This document shows positions 25,546-35,197 of a stretch of DNA of 64,000 bases, piece after piece (within the stretch, counting starts at the first letter, position 1; each line of letters opens with the position of its first letter). A program made the position numbers and the translations under genes. The DNA lies in contig NZ_BDEP01000007.1 of NCBI RefSeq assembly GCF_001662305.1, positions 1 through 64,000 on the forward strand, written 5' to 3'. The DNA comes from Halomonas caseinilytica (GTDB taxonomy: Bacteria; Pseudomonadota; Gammaproteobacteria; Pseudomonadales; Halomonadaceae). The notes under the pieces were generated by a model. That model saw only the letters and a list, made by a program, of their open reading frames with translations. It did not search any database and was not told the DNA's origin.

Positions 25546-27216
25546 ATGCCTCAGCCCCGCGTCCAGATCCGTTCCCGCCGCCGCGCCCCGCTTCATCTCC
25601 TTCCGCTCGGCGGTTGTGGCGAGATCGGCATGAACCTCACGCTCTATGGGCACCGGGACCGCTGGATCGCCGTGGACTGCGGCATGATGATTCGCCAGGA
25701 CCTGCCTGGCGCCCCCCTGCAAGTGCCCGATCTGACCCCGATCGACACACTCGGCATCGCGCCAGAGGCGCTCGTCATCACCCATGGCCACGAGGACCAT
25801 ATCGGCGCGGCCGCCTGGCTGTGGCCGCAATGGGGTTGCCCGATCCATGCCACTCCCCTTGCCGCCGGCCTGTTGCACAGCAAGTTCGCGGAACGCGGCC
25901 TGCGCACCGATGCTATCCACGTCATCGAGCCCGGGGAAGCGATCGAGGTCGGCTACTTCGCACTGCGCTACCTGCCCCTGACGCATTCGATACCGGAAAG
26001 CTGCGCCCTGCTGATACAAGCCGGCGAACGCCGCATTCTGCACACCGGCGACTGGAAGCTCGATCCCGCCCCATTGCTCGGCGCACCCATCGATCCCGAC
26101 ACCTACCGCGCGATTGCGCCGGTTGACCTGGTGGTCGGCGACTCTACCTGCGCGCCGGAGCCAGGGCATTCACGCAGCGAAAGTGAGGTAGCGCTTGCCC
26201 TGGAAAGCGCCATCGCCCCACTCACCGGTCGTGTGGTGGTCAGCTGCTTTGCCAGCAACCTCGACCGGGTACTGGCCATAGCCCGCGCAGCCGACCGTTG
26301 CGGAAGACGCATCAGCCTGATGGGACGTTCCATGGAACGCATGGTGCGAATCGCCCAGGGACTCGGTTATCTGGAAGATTTCCCTCCCCTGGTTCCGGTG
26401 CGGGACCTGGGCTATCTGCCCGCCGAGGAAGTCCTGGTGATCGCTACCGGCAGTCAAGGCGAACCCCGCGCGGCCTTGTCACGACTGGCGGCAGGGCGTC
26501 ATCCGCATTTCGAATTGATGACGGGCGACAGCGTCATCTTCTCGGCCCGTGCCATTCCCGGCAACGAACGCCTCATCGAGCGCTTGAAGCATGCCTTGAG
26601 ACTGACCGGCGTCACGCTGCTGGACGACATACAGCGACCAGGGCTGCATGCCTCGGGCCACCCCTATCAGGATGAATTGCGTACCTTCTACGAGTGGGTT
26701 TCACCGCATCGCTTGCTGCCCGTACACGGTGAAGCGCGCCACCAGAAGGCTCACCAGGCTATCGCGCGCGAGATGTCGATCGAGGCACCGCTGACGCCGC
26801 ATAACGGAGACCTAATACGGCTGGATGATCAGGGCCTCCAGCTCGAGCGACATTATCGACTGACACCACACATCATCGATCAAGACAAGATCGCGCCCGT
26901 TGTGGGAGCGGAAGGGGATTCTAGCACACGCCATGGCCAGCTCTTCCTGGCCATTTCCGTGGCTGCCACCGAACAAGGATGGACACGCATCGGGCGCCTC
27001 ATGCTGGACGACAGTCACACCAGCCCTCTCGACGAAGCATCATTGGCCGATCGGCTCGACGAATGCCTGGAAACCGCCCAAGGGGATTCCCTGGCGGACT
27101 TGCGTGCAATCCTTTATCCCGACTTGATGGCCTGGTTAGCCGACCATCTCCACCGCGTGCCCGACGTCCATTTTCAGATCTTCGCCGTGGAGACCCAAGC
27201 CGTGATGGAAAAGTAA
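25546..27216 (+). CDS. Ribonuclease J-like metallo-beta-lactamase/beta-CASP nuclease
   Basis: Cytoplasmic zinc hydrolase (556 aa). The MBL domain has the metal motif ITHGHEDHIGA (about 81-91), LTHSIPES and HTGDWK; the beta-CASP domain follows (about 205-345) with FASNLDRV, and TGSQGEPRAALSRLAAGRH plus LPVHGEARHQ match RNase J closely. A C-terminal region (about 450-556) would be the dimerisation part. RNase J is standard in Firmicutes and other groups, while most enterobacteria use RNase E only; an RNase J-like gene in a gammaproteobacterium is therefore notable. The start is unclear: neither the ATG at 25546 nor the GTG at 25513 has a good ribosome site. Confidence 0.82.
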   Translation: MPQPRVQIRSRRRAPLHLLPLGGCGEIGMNLTLYGHRDRWIAVDCGMMIRQDLPGAPLQVPDLTPIDTLGIAPEALVITHGHEDHIGAAAWLWPQWGCPIHATPLAAGLLHSKFAERGLRTDAIHVIEPGEAIEVGYFALRYLPLTHSIPESCALLIQAGERRILHTGDWKLDPAPLLGAPIDPDTYRAIAPVDLVVGDSTCAPEPGHSRSESEVALALESAIAPLTGRVVVSCFASNLDRVLAIARAADRCGRRISLMGRSMERMVRIAQGLGYLEDFPPLVPVRDLGYLPAEEVLVIATGSQGEPRAALSRLAAGRHPHFELMTGDSVIFSARAIPGNERLIERLKHALRLTGVTLLDDIQRPGLHASGHPYQDELRTFYEWVSPHRLLPVHGEARHQKAHQAIAREMSIEAPLTPHNGDLIRLDDQGLQLERHYRLTPHIIDQDKIAPVVGAEGDSSTRHGQLFLAISVAATEQGWTRIGRLMLDDSHTSPLDEASLADRLDECLETAQGDSLADLRAILYPDLMAWLADHLHRVPDVHFQIFAVETQAVMEK

Positions 27217-27290
27217 CGAGCCGACCAAAAGAAGTGGCACAGAGTGCATGCCCTTCTCCTGGCCTTGTCCTTCAGCGCGTTGCCTTTCCT

Positions 27291-27590
27291 TTACCCCTTG
27301 TCGGCATCCTTGGCATTCTTCGGCGGACGACCGCGCTTGCGCTTCGGCTGGTCAGGTACCAGATCTTCAAGGGAAAGGCCGGCCTCATTGATCTGCTCAC
27401 GGATTTCCGCAAGCTTGCGCGCCTTTTGCGCCTCTTCTTCCTGACGGCGCTTTTCCTCGTCGTTCTTCTGCTCGATAACCTCGCCGATCACCTCAGCCAG
27501 TTTATGCAGTTGCTCCATGCTCAACTGACGAGCCGCCGCGCGTGCCACATTCTTGTTTCGAGCGATTCGCTCCAGGGTCTGATTGGACAT
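27291..27590 (-). CDS. Small H-NS/MvaT-like nucleoid protein with AT-hook-like tail
   Basis: Protein of 99 aa: an N-terminal alpha-helical, oligomerisation-like segment (about 1-70, with a heptad-rich, highly charged stretch EQKNDEEKRRQEEEAQKARK) and a basic C-terminus KRKRGRPPK (about 83-91), an AT-hook-type R-G-R-P core, ending KDADKG. Classical H-NS would continue with TWTGRGR-P and an aromatic end; here only the short hook is left. It probably binds AT-rich DNA. GGAGGGGG precedes the ATG at 27590. Promoter sequences probably lie in the AT-richer stretch 27591-27828. Confidence 0.6.
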   Translation of the reverse strand: MSNQTLERIARNKNVARAAARQLSMEQLHKLAEVIGEVIEQKNDEEKRRQEEEAQKARKLAEIREQINEAGLSLEDLVPDQPKRKRGRPPKNAKDADKG

Positions 27591-27828
27591 TACCCCCTCC
27601 ATGACGAATTTTGACGTGCAAGGGAAATACTGAATATACGATCGCGAATCCCGGCATTTGCAATCGGTCACCGAGCCTGCATCGCGCCGAAGCACTCAGG
27701 CTTTCCCAAAAGCCGATCATCCGGCCTAAACAAAAGTATATTCGCCAATGCAGGTTTGGCAAGAAAAGCCAGTGAAAACACTCGGATCATCAATCGTAAA
27801 AAACGATCAATCGAGCCACTGGAAGCAA

Positions 27829-28821
27829 TCAGCCACCGGTCATGTTCATGAAACGAACCACTTGCACATCCCCATCGGTGGTGAAGTGATGACGCTCCGG
27901 CTTGAGAGGCATTGCCGCCACGATGGCTTTCTTGAGTTCCTCGATATTGCCGGGATGACGGCGCAACACGGCCCTGAGGTCGACGGAGTGTTCATTGCCC
28001 AGACACAGCAGGAGACGCCCTTCGACCGTGACACGCACACGATTGCAGGAAGCGCAGAAATTATGGCTGTGCGGCGAGATGAAGCCTACTCGGCTCTCGC
28101 TATCGGGCATACGAAAATAGCGGGATGGGCCCAGAGTGGTCTCGGCAGTGGGAATGAGTTCGTAGTGCTGCTCGATCAACGCCTGGACCTCGTCGCTCGA
28201 GCAGTAGGTTTCCGCACGCGAATGATCGGAGACGTCACCAAGCGGCATTTCCTCGATAAAGCTGATATCGACGCCCTCCTGGCGAGCGAATTCGACCAGT
28301 GATGTCACTTCGTCATCATTGCGCCCCTTGAGAATCACGGCATTGAGCTTGATCCGCTCGAAGCCTGCCTCTCGAGCAGCCCGCATGCCATCGATGACCT
28401 TGTTGAGGTCACCAGTTCGCGTCAGGCGCCGAAAGCGTTCCGGATCCAGAGAATCGATACTGATGTTGAGACGTTGCAGTCCCCCTTCGCGAAGGCGCGA
28501 TGCATATTTACCGAGGCCTGCGCCATTGGTCGTCATGGCGAAGTCCTTGAGCCCCGGTAACGCCCCCATATCGGCCACCAGACGATCGATGTCACGCCTG
28601 ACCAGAGGCTCCCCACCGGTCAGGCGAATCTTTTCCACGCCCAGCTCGGTAAAGGCTCTGGCGACCAGCCCGAGCTCTTCGAGGGTCAGCACCTGCTCGC
28701 GTGGCAGAAACGTCATTTCCTCGCTCATGCAATACACGCATCGGAAGTCACAGCGATCCGTGACGGAGATGCGCACATAGCTCACCCGTCTGCCGAAATC
28801 GTCGATGAGCTCATCGGTCAT
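27829..28821 (-). CDS. moaA: GTP 3',8-cyclase MoaA
   Basis: Radical SAM enzyme for the first step of molybdenum cofactor synthesis (330 aa). The SAM cluster motif CDFRCVYC (about 24-31), the SAM-binding TGGEPLVR and the C-terminal cluster cysteines ([11 protein letters not shown] ... LLLCLG) are all present, as is the terminal Gly-Gly (MNMTGG). The start ATG overlaps the moaE stop by 4 bp. It ends the operon moaCD-moaE-moaA. Confidence 0.95.
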   Translation of the reverse strand: MTDELIDDFGRRVSYVRISVTDRCDFRCVYCMSEEMTFLPREQVLTLEELGLVARAFTELGVEKIRLTGGEPLVRRDIDRLVADMGALPGLKDFAMTTNGAGLGKYASRLREGGLQRLNISIDSLDPERFRRLTRTGDLNKVIDGMRAAREAGFERIKLNAVILKGRNDDEVTSLVEFARQEGVDISFIEEMPLGDVSDHSRAETYCSSDEVQALIEQHYELIPTAETTLGPSRYFRMPDSESRVGFISPHSHNFCASCNRVRVTVEGRLLLCLGNEHSVDLRAVLRRHPGNIEELKKAIVAAMPLKPERHHFTTDGDVQVVRFMNMTGG

Positions 28822-29273
28822 GATATGGCCTCCCAGCGTCGGGCGTCTCGGTGGTCAGTCTCGCGTTCGGCGACCCAGTAATCGCCACTGGCGGTATGCT
28901 CCTTTTTCCAGAAAGGCGCACGCGTCTTGAGATAATCCATGATGAAATCGCAGGCCTCGAAGGCCGAGCGTCGATGTGCACTGGCGACCAACACCAGGAC
29001 GATAGGGTCTCCAGGCTCAAGACGTCCCACACGATGCACCAAGCGCACGTCCTGCAGTGGCCAGCGCGACTCGGCCTCGGCAACGATCTCGGCCAAGGCG
29101 GCCTCGGTCATTCCGGGATAATGCTCGAGAGTCAGCGCCTGAACATCGGGGCGCTCGTTGAAGTCCCGCACCAGTCCCGTGAAGCCGACCACCGCACCGA
29201 TATCATGGCGCCCGGCCAGCAACGCCCGCTGTTCATCGCCCGCATCGAAGCATTGTTGTTGTACGCGGATCAT
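28818..29273 (-). CDS. moaE: Molybdopterin synthase large subunit MoaE
   Basis: Catalytic subunit that inserts two sulfurs from thiocarboxylated MoaD into cPMP (151 aa). Family features: [14 protein letters not shown] (about 27-40), [54 protein letters not shown] with the catalytic Lys pair (about 118-126). It overlaps moaA by 4 bp and begins 4 bp after the moaC-moaD frame. Confidence 0.95.
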   Translation of the reverse strand: MIRVQQQCFDAGDEQRALLAGRHDIGAVVGFTGLVRDFNERPDVQALTLEHYPGMTEAALAEIVAEAESRWPLQDVRLVHRVGRLEPGDPIVLVLVASAHRRSAFEACDFIMDYLKTRAPFWKKEHTASGDYWVAERETDHRDARRWEAIS

Positions 29274-29277
29274 GCTG

Positions 29278-30087
29278 TCAGCCTCCGGTCACCGGGGGGA
29301 AGAAGGCAACTTCGTCATCGGCGGTCAATGGCGTGGCACCTCCTGCCATGACCTGATTGACGGCGCACAGGACACGGCCCTCTTCGAGACCGGCAAAACG
29401 TGCGTCCATCTCTTTCAATACCGCCTTGAGGCCATTGATGTCAGCACTCTCGAGTCGATCGAAGGGTACCGCGACTTCTCCGACGCCAAGACGCTCGCGA
29501 AGCTCCGCCAGACACTTGACGCGGACGCAGGGCTCACCCAACGCACAGCGCACACCCAGCGACACCTCTCCGCTGGCACCCTCGCCCGTCACGATGGGCG
29601 CCGGCTCGGCCGGTGCCGCACGTCGATACTCGCCAGATTTGCCTCCACGCTTTTCCTCCAGGCGGATCTCACCGATCACCATATCCTTGTCCACCGCCTT
29701 ACACATATCGTAGAGCGTCAGACACGCCACGGAAACCGCCGTCAAGGCTTCCATTTCCACACCCGTTCGGCCATTCAACCGACAGTTCGCGGTGACACGC
29801 ACGCCGCCTTCGGCCTCGTCGACATGGAAATCGACCTCGACCTTGGACAAGGGCAAGGCATGGCACAAGGGGATCAGTTCATGGGTACGCTTGGCGGCCT
29901 GAATCGCGGCAATGCGCGCAGTGGCCAGCACGTCGCCCTTGGGAAGATTGCCCTCGACCAACAGTTGCAATGTCGACTGTTGCATATGGATGAAGCCAGA
30001 GGCGCTGGCTTCGCGACGACTCTCCGGCTTGTCGGCCACATCGACCATGCGGGCCTCGCCGCGTACGTTGAGATGAGTCAGGGTCAT
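29278..30087 (-). CDS. MoaC-MoaD fusion (cPMP synthase + MPT synthase small subunit)
   Basis: One uninterrupted frame of 269 aa encodes two Moco enzymes. Residues 1-160 are Moa[17 protein letters not shown], the active-site [47 protein letters not shown] and [13 protein letters not shown] linker (about 160-187, [16 protein letters not shown]) leads to MoaD (188-269): [14 protein letters not shown] ... [23 protein letters not shown]. The chain ends in the Gly-Gly that MoaB/MoeB adenylates and that receives sulfur, and it is free at the C-terminus as needed. No separate moaD is nearby, so the fusion should supply both activities. The start at 30087 fits MoaC ([15 protein letters not shown]). 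Confidence 0.93.
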   Translation of the reverse strand: MTLTHLNVRGEARMVDVADKPESRREASASGFIHMQQSTLQLLVEGNLPKGDVLATARIAAIQAAKRTHELIPLCHALPLSKVEVDFHVDEAEGGVRVTANCRLNGRTGVEMEALTAVSVACLTLYDMCKAVDKDMVIGEIRLEEKRGGKSGEYRRAAPAEPAPIVTGEGASGEVSLGVRCALGEPCVRVKCLAELRERLGVGEVAVPFDRLESADINGLKAVLKEMDARFAGLEEGRVLCAVNQVMAGGATPLTADDEVAFFPPVTGG

Positions 30088-30214
30088 GGATTCAATGCCT
30101 CATGACGGTCACGGTATAGGGTTGGATGGTCGCCCGCTGACAGGCCAAAGCCGGCCCTCCGGCGATCATCATCTACGTCAGGATGACCGGGCAGGACCGC
30201 GACGCCGGACAATC

Positions 30215-30802
30215 TCACCGATCACCTGCCACGGGCCGGGGTGCGCGTTCGGAAGGCCAGCGCACCGGCCAGGCCGCTACCCAGTCGATCAAGGTGTCGA
30301 GGTCATCGAGATCCAGGCTCTCGACGCCGACCGGCGGCTGCCAGTCCCCCTTGGCGGCCACGGCCTTCACCCAAGGGTCCTCCGCGGCGCGCGGCGGCTT
30401 GCCGAGCTCACTCCGATACAGTTCCAGCTTGGGCAGCGGCCAGGCCTTGAACCCCTCCACCAGGATCAGGTCCGGTGCCTGCGGGCGTACCATCTCGATC
30501 AGTTGTGCCAGGTCCGCTTCTTCCTGGTCCGGCGTCTCCAGCATCATCGCGATGCGTGCCCGGGATGCCACCAGCATCGGCATGGCACCGGCCTGACGCA
30601 AGCGGTGGCTATCCTTGCCCGGTTGATCGACATCGAAGGCATGGTGTGCATGCTTGATCACCGCCACCCGCAGACCTCGCTGCCGCAGGGCGGGCAGCAA
30701 CTGCTCGAGCAGCGTCGTCTTGCCCGTTCCGCTCCAGGCCGCGATGCCCAGCAGGGCCGGCGTTTCCGGCATTGTCAGTGTCGTGGACATCCCTTCGGTC
30801 AT
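30215..30802 (-). CDS. mobB: Molybdopterin-guanine dinucleotide biosynthesis protein MobB
   Basis: GTP-binding accessory factor for bis-MGD formation (195 aa). P-loop AAWSGTGKTTLLEQLLP (about 18-34), then VIKHAHHAFDVDQPGKDSHRLRQAGA, the usual MobB segment, and LILVEGFK as Walker B-like element. It overlaps mobA by 4 bp (ATGA) and the start at 30802 follows from that overlap. The C-terminus is extended by about 20 residues. The 127-bp gap to moaC holds the moaC promoter; I find no recognisable Moco riboswitch there. Confidence 0.92.
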   Translation of the reverse strand: MTEGMSTTLTMPETPALLGIAAWSGTGKTTLLEQLLPALRQRGLRVAVIKHAHHAFDVDQPGKDSHRLRQAGAMPMLVASRARIAMMLETPDQEEADLAQLIEMVRPQAPDLILVEGFKAWPLPKLELYRSELGKPPRAAEDPWVKAVAAKGDWQPPVGVESLDLDDLDTLIDWVAAWPVRWPSERAPRPVAGDR

Positions 30803-31404
30803 GTCGGCGATGCCTCCCCTCCGAGCGCCTGCGCTAGACGCTGCCGCTCGGCATCGGTGTTCAGGTTGGCAAAGGCCTCGGGGCAGTCGGAGACATCGAC
30901 CCAGACTCGCGCATGGCGCGCCTGCCAGGCTTCGACCTTGCGCTCGCCCTCGGCCAGGCAACGCGCCAGATCATCCGCCAGAGCGACGCGCACCAGAGCC
31001 ACCACGGGATGCGCCCGTCGACCGTCGTGGGCGACTGCGATGTCCCCCTCGCCAATGGTCTCAACCAGACGGGAGACAAGCGAAAGCGGCAGTGCCGGTG
31101 CATCGCAGGGCACGACCACCAGCCAGGGGGTGCGGGCAGCACGCAGACCACTGTAAAGCCCCATCAGCGGCCCCTGATAATCCGACGTGATATCCTCGAC
31201 GACCCGATCGGCCAATGCCGCGTAGGCGCCAAGATGCCGATTCGCGGAAATCAGCAGTTCGCTGACATGCCCGCGCAACACAGCACCGGCATGAGCCGCC
31301 AGGGGACGGCCGAGAAAAGGCTCGAGCCCCTTGTCGCACCCTCTCATGCGGCTCCCCCGACCACCGGCCAGTACCAGACCGGTCAGGTCGTCGCGACGGA
31401 TCAT
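30799..31404 (-). CDS. mobA: Molybdenum cofactor guanylyltransferase MobA
   Basis: Transfers GMP to molybdopterin (201 aa). The nucleotide-binding start LTGLVLAGGRGSRMRGCDKGLEPFLGRPL (about 7-35) with Lys in DKGL, and VVVPCDAPALP with the metal-binding Asp, define the family. The ATG at 31404 has AGGAG upstream; a longer frame is rejected. Its stop overlaps mobB. Presence of mobA and mobB implies that the organism makes bis-MGD enzymes of the DMSO-reductase family. Confidence 0.93.
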   Translation of the reverse strand: MIRRDDLTGLVLAGGRGSRMRGCDKGLEPFLGRPLAAHAGAVLRGHVSELLISANRHLGAYAALADRVVEDITSDYQGPLMGLYSGLRAARTPWLVVVPCDAPALPLSLVSRLVETIGEGDIAVAHDGRRAHPVVALVRVALADDLARCLAEGERKVEAWQARHARVWVDVSDCPEAFANLNTDAERQRLAQALGGEASPT

Positions 31405-31573
31405 GTCGTCTCCTGCCTTCGGCAATGCTTCACTTCTGCCATGATGCCTTACCCTGCGATGCGGTGCCATGGCCCCGGCCCGCAATGGTGACCGACAGGG
31501 CCTCGAGCGGGTATCATTCGTCAAGAATTTTCCACGATGCAGGATGGCGGCAACGCCGCATACAGGACACAGG

Positions 31574-32176
31574 ATGGAAGAAGGATTCGACGTCGGGGCA
31601 CGCCTGCGTCAGCTTCGACAGGAACGACACCTTTCGCAGCGCGAGCTCGCCAAGCGCGCCCAGGTCACCAACAGCACCATCTCGCTGATCGAACAGAACA
31701 GCGTCAGCCCGTCGGTCAGCTCGCTGAAGAAAATACTCGACGCCTTGCCGGTCTCGATCAACGCCTTCTTTGCCGGGGACGAACCCAGCCACCCTCGTCC
31801 TTTCTACAAGGCCGACGAGCTCACCGAAATCGGCGACGGCGTGCTCTCATGGCGCCTGGTGGCCGCACGTCGTCCCGACCGCCGCATGTCGGTACTGCAT
31901 GAACGCTATCCTCCCGGCGCCGACAGCGGCGAAGACATGCTCGAGCACGACGGCGAAGAAGGTGGCGTCGTCATCGCCGGCCGCATCGAAATCACGGTCA
32001 ACGGCGAAGTGGCGATTCTGTCAGCGGGCGACGCCTATTACTTCGATTCCCGGCTGCCCCACCGCTTCCGCAATGTCGGCGACACCGAATGCGTGATCGT
32101 CAGCGCCAACACCCCGCCCTCCTTCTCGGATGGCGGCGAGGTGCTGCATCATGGCCAGAATGGTGCCGAGGGCTGA
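31574..32176 (+). CDS. XRE-family regulator with cupin domain (PuuR-like)
   Basis: Regulator of 200 aa with an N-terminal Xre-type HTH (about 7-65: GARLRQLRQERHLSQRELAKRAQVTNSTISLIEQNSVSPSVSSLKKIL) and a C-terminal cupin (about 115-190: HDGEEGGVVIAGRIEITVNGE, GDAYYFDSRLPHRFRNVG). The length and layout fit PuuR, the putrescine-utilisation repressor, but no puu genes are in the window. The nearest gene is the uracil permease, convergent to it. Effector not known. Confidence 0.82.
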   Translation: MEEGFDVGARLRQLRQERHLSQRELAKRAQVTNSTISLIEQNSVSPSVSSLKKILDALPVSINAFFAGDEPSHPRPFYKADELTEIGDGVLSWRLVAARRPDRRMSVLHERYPPGADSGEDMLEHDGEEGGVVIAGRIEITVNGEVAILSAGDAYYFDSRLPHRFRNVGDTECVIVSANTPPSFSDGGEVLHHGQNGAEG

Positions 32177-32224
32177 TCCCCCTCGGCTTTCCGAGATGGC
32201 GCCGTCTTGCTGAACGTCCTTCGG

Positions 32225-33466
32225 TCAGGCCTCGGGGGCGCTGGGCAGCAGCCAGTTGAGCCCGATGCCGACCAGCGCCGCGAGGCTCACCCCCTGCAGA
32301 GTGAACTGGCCGTCACCGAACTGCATGCCTCCGATGCCAAAGACCAGGATCAGCGACACCACCACCAGGTTGCGCGGCTCGGTCAAGGCGCTCCCCGCCC
32401 GGACCAGGGTATTCATGCCCACCACGGCGATGGAGCCGAACAGCAGCGTCATGATGCCCCCCATCACCGGCGCCGGGATGGTCTGCAGCAAGGCGCCCAG
32501 CTTGCCGAGAAAAGACAGCACGATGGCAATGGCGGCGGTCACCAGCATGATGCGCGGATTGAAGGCGCGCGTCAGGGTGACGGCACCGGTCACCTCTGAG
32601 TAGGTGGTATTGGGCGGTCCACCGAACAGCGCCGCCGAACAGGTCGCCAGGCCATCGCCCAGCAGCGTGCGATGCAACCCCGGCTTTTCGAGGTAGTGCC
32701 GGCGCGTCACAGAGCCGATGGCGACCATGTCGCCGATGTGCTCCACCGCCGGCGCGATGGCCACCGGGATCATGAACAGCACCGCCGCCCAATGAAAGGT
32801 CGGGGCCGTGAACTCCGGCAGCGCCAGCCAGGCTGCCTCGCGCACCGGCGTGAAATCCACCACCCCCATCATCATCGACAGCGCATAGCCGGTCACGATG
32901 CCGCCCATGATCGGCACCAGCCGGATCAGCCCCCGTCCGAACACCGCCAGCACCAGGGTCACCAGCAGGCTCGCCATGGAGAGGACAATGGCCCGCCCGT
33001 AACCGATGGCATCGCTGGTCTCGCCGGTCGCCATGTCGACCGCCACCGGCGCCAGCGCCAGGCCGATGACCATGATCACCGGCCCCACGACCACCGGCGG
33101 GAGCAGATGATGCAACCAGGCGGTGCCCTTGAGCCTCACCAGTTGGGAAATCAGAACATAGACCAGGCCGGCCGCCAGCATGCCGCCCAGGGTGGCGGGA
33201 ATGCCGAAGTTGGTCACCGAACTCTGGATGGGCGCGATGAAGGCAAAGGAGGAGGCCAGGAACACCGGCACGCTGACGCCCGTCACGGCGTGGAAGACCA
33301 GAGTGCCGATACCGGCGGTGAACAGGGCCACATTGGGGTCCAGTCCGGTGAGCAACGGCACCAGCACCAGGGCGCCGAAGGCTACGAAAAGCATCTGGGC
33401 ACCCACCAGCAGGGTGCGCACGGGAGTATCGGTCGGCATCGCCGAGGCCGACGTATCGTCGGTCAT
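32225..33466 (-). CDS. uraA: Uracil/xanthine permease (UraA type, NCS2)
   Basis: Proton-coupled nucleobase importer (413 aa) with 14 predicted membrane segments. UraA-type features: LLVGAQMLFVAFGALVLVPLLTGL at the N-terminus, AIAPAVEHIGDMVAIG (Glu for substrate binding) and LFGGPPNTTYSEVTGAVTLTR (NTTYSEN-like motif). The start at 33466 agrees with AGGAG upstream. It lies apart from upp (8 kb away) but both belong to uracil salvage. Confidence 0.9.
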   Translation of the reverse strand: MTDDTSASAMPTDTPVRTLLVGAQMLFVAFGALVLVPLLTGLDPNVALFTAGIGTLVFHAVTGVSVPVFLASSFAFIAPIQSSVTNFGIPATLGGMLAAGLVYVLISQLVRLKGTAWLHHLLPPVVVGPVIMVIGLALAPVAVDMATGETSDAIGYGRAIVLSMASLLVTLVLAVFGRGLIRLVPIMGGIVTGYALSMMMGVVDFTPVREAAWLALPEFTAPTFHWAAVLFMIPVAIAPAVEHIGDMVAIGSVTRRHYLEKPGLHRTLLGDGLATCSAALFGGPPNTTYSEVTGAVTLTRAFNPRIMLVTAAIAIVLSFLGKLGALLQTIPAPVMGGIMTLLFGSIAVVGMNTLVRAGSALTEPRNLVVVSLILVFGIGGMQFGDGQFTLQGVSLAALVGIGLNWLLPSAPEA

Positions 33467-33543
33467 GGTAGGAAGCTCCTGGCGTTGGAGGGAGGAGAAG
33501 TCGAACGCGCGGCATTCTAGCAACCCCGACCGTTAAATCGCAG

Positions 33544-35175
33544 TCAGGCCGAGTCAGCCTCGATCTCTCCAGCCTCGACAGACCAGTACTCCGCCAGCCG
33601 CTGCTCCGCTTTTTCGCCGAACAGGATGTCGCAGGCTTCCTTCAGCCCCGGCGAATCACGCAGGCTGGCGCGCGAAACGACCAACGAGATCTTGGAGCGA
33701 CGCCTGAGGAAATCCTCGAGCTTGGTCACCATTTCGCGGCGCCTGGCCAGTTTCAGCTCACCACGCAGGTATTCCGTGCCCTCGATGAGCACTTCCGCCT
33801 GGCGCGGGTCCTGTCGAATGTCCTCGAGCAACTCCAGTGCCTGGGTGCCATAGCGTCGCCACAGCCGGACACTGAGCGGCTCCATGGCCTCGGCGCTGGT
33901 CATCGCGTCCAGTTCCATGAGCCGAGCCTGGTGCATGAACGTCTCGCGGGCCGAGGCATCGGGCTCACCGTACCAGCGAAAATCAGGCTTCGGAATCTCG
34001 ATACCGAGCCGGGCCACCTCCTCGACGACTTCCTCGCCGACATTCAGGCAATCGGTCAGCTTGCCGCCGAAGATGCTCAGGTGGCCATTCTCGTCGTCCG
34101 TATCGATGGCGTGCTTGCGCGACAGATTGAGAAAGTCGCGGTCGTTGCCACCATTGGGCTTGACGGCCAGAGGACGCACCCCACAGCGAGTGGCGATGAT
34201 ATCCCCCTCGCCGAGCGGGTTCCGAAGCTCGAGCCGCTTGTTGATATTGTCGAGCACGAAACGGATGTCTTCCTCCGTGACCTCGACCTCGGGCTTGTCC
34301 ACGCGCGTGTCGGTGGTCCCGATGCAGGTGCGCGGCCCCATGGGGATGACGAAGAACAATCGACCATCGTCGGCGAAGAAGGCCAGGACGCGCTTGTTCT
34401 CGGTCAAGCGCGGCACGATCAGATGAATGCCCTTGGAGAAGACGTGATGATGGTCGGTGCGCTGCCCCGAGAGACGATTGTGCTGATCGACCCAGGGACC
34501 GGCGGCGTTGATCAGCACCCGGGAACGAATCTCGAAGGCACAGCCATCGATACGGTCCTTCACACTGGTAACCCAGACATCGCCTTCGCGGCGCGAGCCC
34601 AGCGACTCTACGTAATTGGCCGCCACACCGCCAAAGTCCAGTGCGCCTCGCACGAAGCTGAAGACGAAACGTGCATCATTGTCGTACAGGTAGGCATCGG
34701 AGTATTCGAACCCGCCCAGGGCGTTGCGTGTATCGATGATCGGCTCCCGCGCCTTGATTCCGGCAGGACGCAGGAAGTTCGGCATTCGCGTAAAGGCACT
34801 GCCCATCAGCCAATACAGCCAGGTCCCCGCCCAGGGATAGAGCGGATGATGGCGAAACCCCTTGTTGATGGTGGTCAAGAAGCGAATTTCCTGGACCGTG
34901 GACGGATAGCTCTTGATCAGGTGATTCCGGCTCTTGCACAACTTGCGCACCAGCTTGAAGTCACCGCTTTCCATGTACTTGATGCCCCCCCATATCAGAT
35001 TGGAGGAATGCATGCTGGTACTGCCGGCGAAGTCGCCGCGATCGATCAAGGCCACCTTGGCTCCCTTGCCACTCAGGGCGGCGGCAGCCGAGGCGCCGTT
35101 GATGCCTCCCCCGATGACCAGAGCGTCGAAGATCCGCTCGGGAAGCTTGCTGATGTTGTGCTGTCTGAGTTGCAT
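33544..35175 (-). CDS. glpD: FAD-dependent glycerol-3-phosphate dehydrogenase, paralogue 1
   Basis: Membrane-associated flavoprotein oxidising glycerol-3-phosphate to DHAP (543 aa). The Rossmann FAD motif ALVIGGGINGASAAAALSGKG is at about 18-38; NAAGPWVD, IGTTDTRVD, CGVRPLAV and FGGKLTDCLNVGE are the family's catalytic/FAD segments. About 40 residues longer than the second glpD and clearly distinct (TDC instead of TTY near the flavin). It is the last gene of the glycerol ABC operon, separated from glpV by 145 bp with two strong hairpins. Confidence 0.88.
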   Translation of the reverse strand: MQLRQHNISKLPERIFDALVIGGGINGASAAAALSGKGAKVALIDRGDFAGSTSMHSSNLIWGGIKYMESGDFKLVRKLCKSRNHLIKSYPSTVQEIRFLTTINKGFRHHPLYPWAGTWLYWLMGSAFTRMPNFLRPAGIKAREPIIDTRNALGGFEYSDAYLYDNDARFVFSFVRGALDFGGVAANYVESLGSRREGDVWVTSVKDRIDGCAFEIRSRVLINAAGPWVDQHNRLSGQRTDHHHVFSKGIHLIVPRLTENKRVLAFFADDGRLFFVIPMGPRTCIGTTDTRVDKPEVEVTEEDIRFVLDNINKRLELRNPLGEGDIIATRCGVRPLAVKPNGGNDRDFLNLSRKHAIDTDDENGHLSIFGGKLTDCLNVGEEVVEEVARLGIEIPKPDFRWYGEPDASARETFMHQARLMELDAMTSAEAMEPLSVRLWRRYGTQALELLEDIRQDPRQAEVLIEGTEYLRGELKLARRREMVTKLEDFLRRRSKISLVVSRASLRDSPGLKEACDILFGEKAEQRLAEYWSVEAGEIEADSA

Positions 35176-35197
35176 GTCTGGCCCTTTTCAAAGCAGA

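Noticed and set aside
30088..30214. Moco riboswitch before moaC
   Set aside because: Some GC-rich pairing exists but the conserved Moco RNA segments I know are not present.
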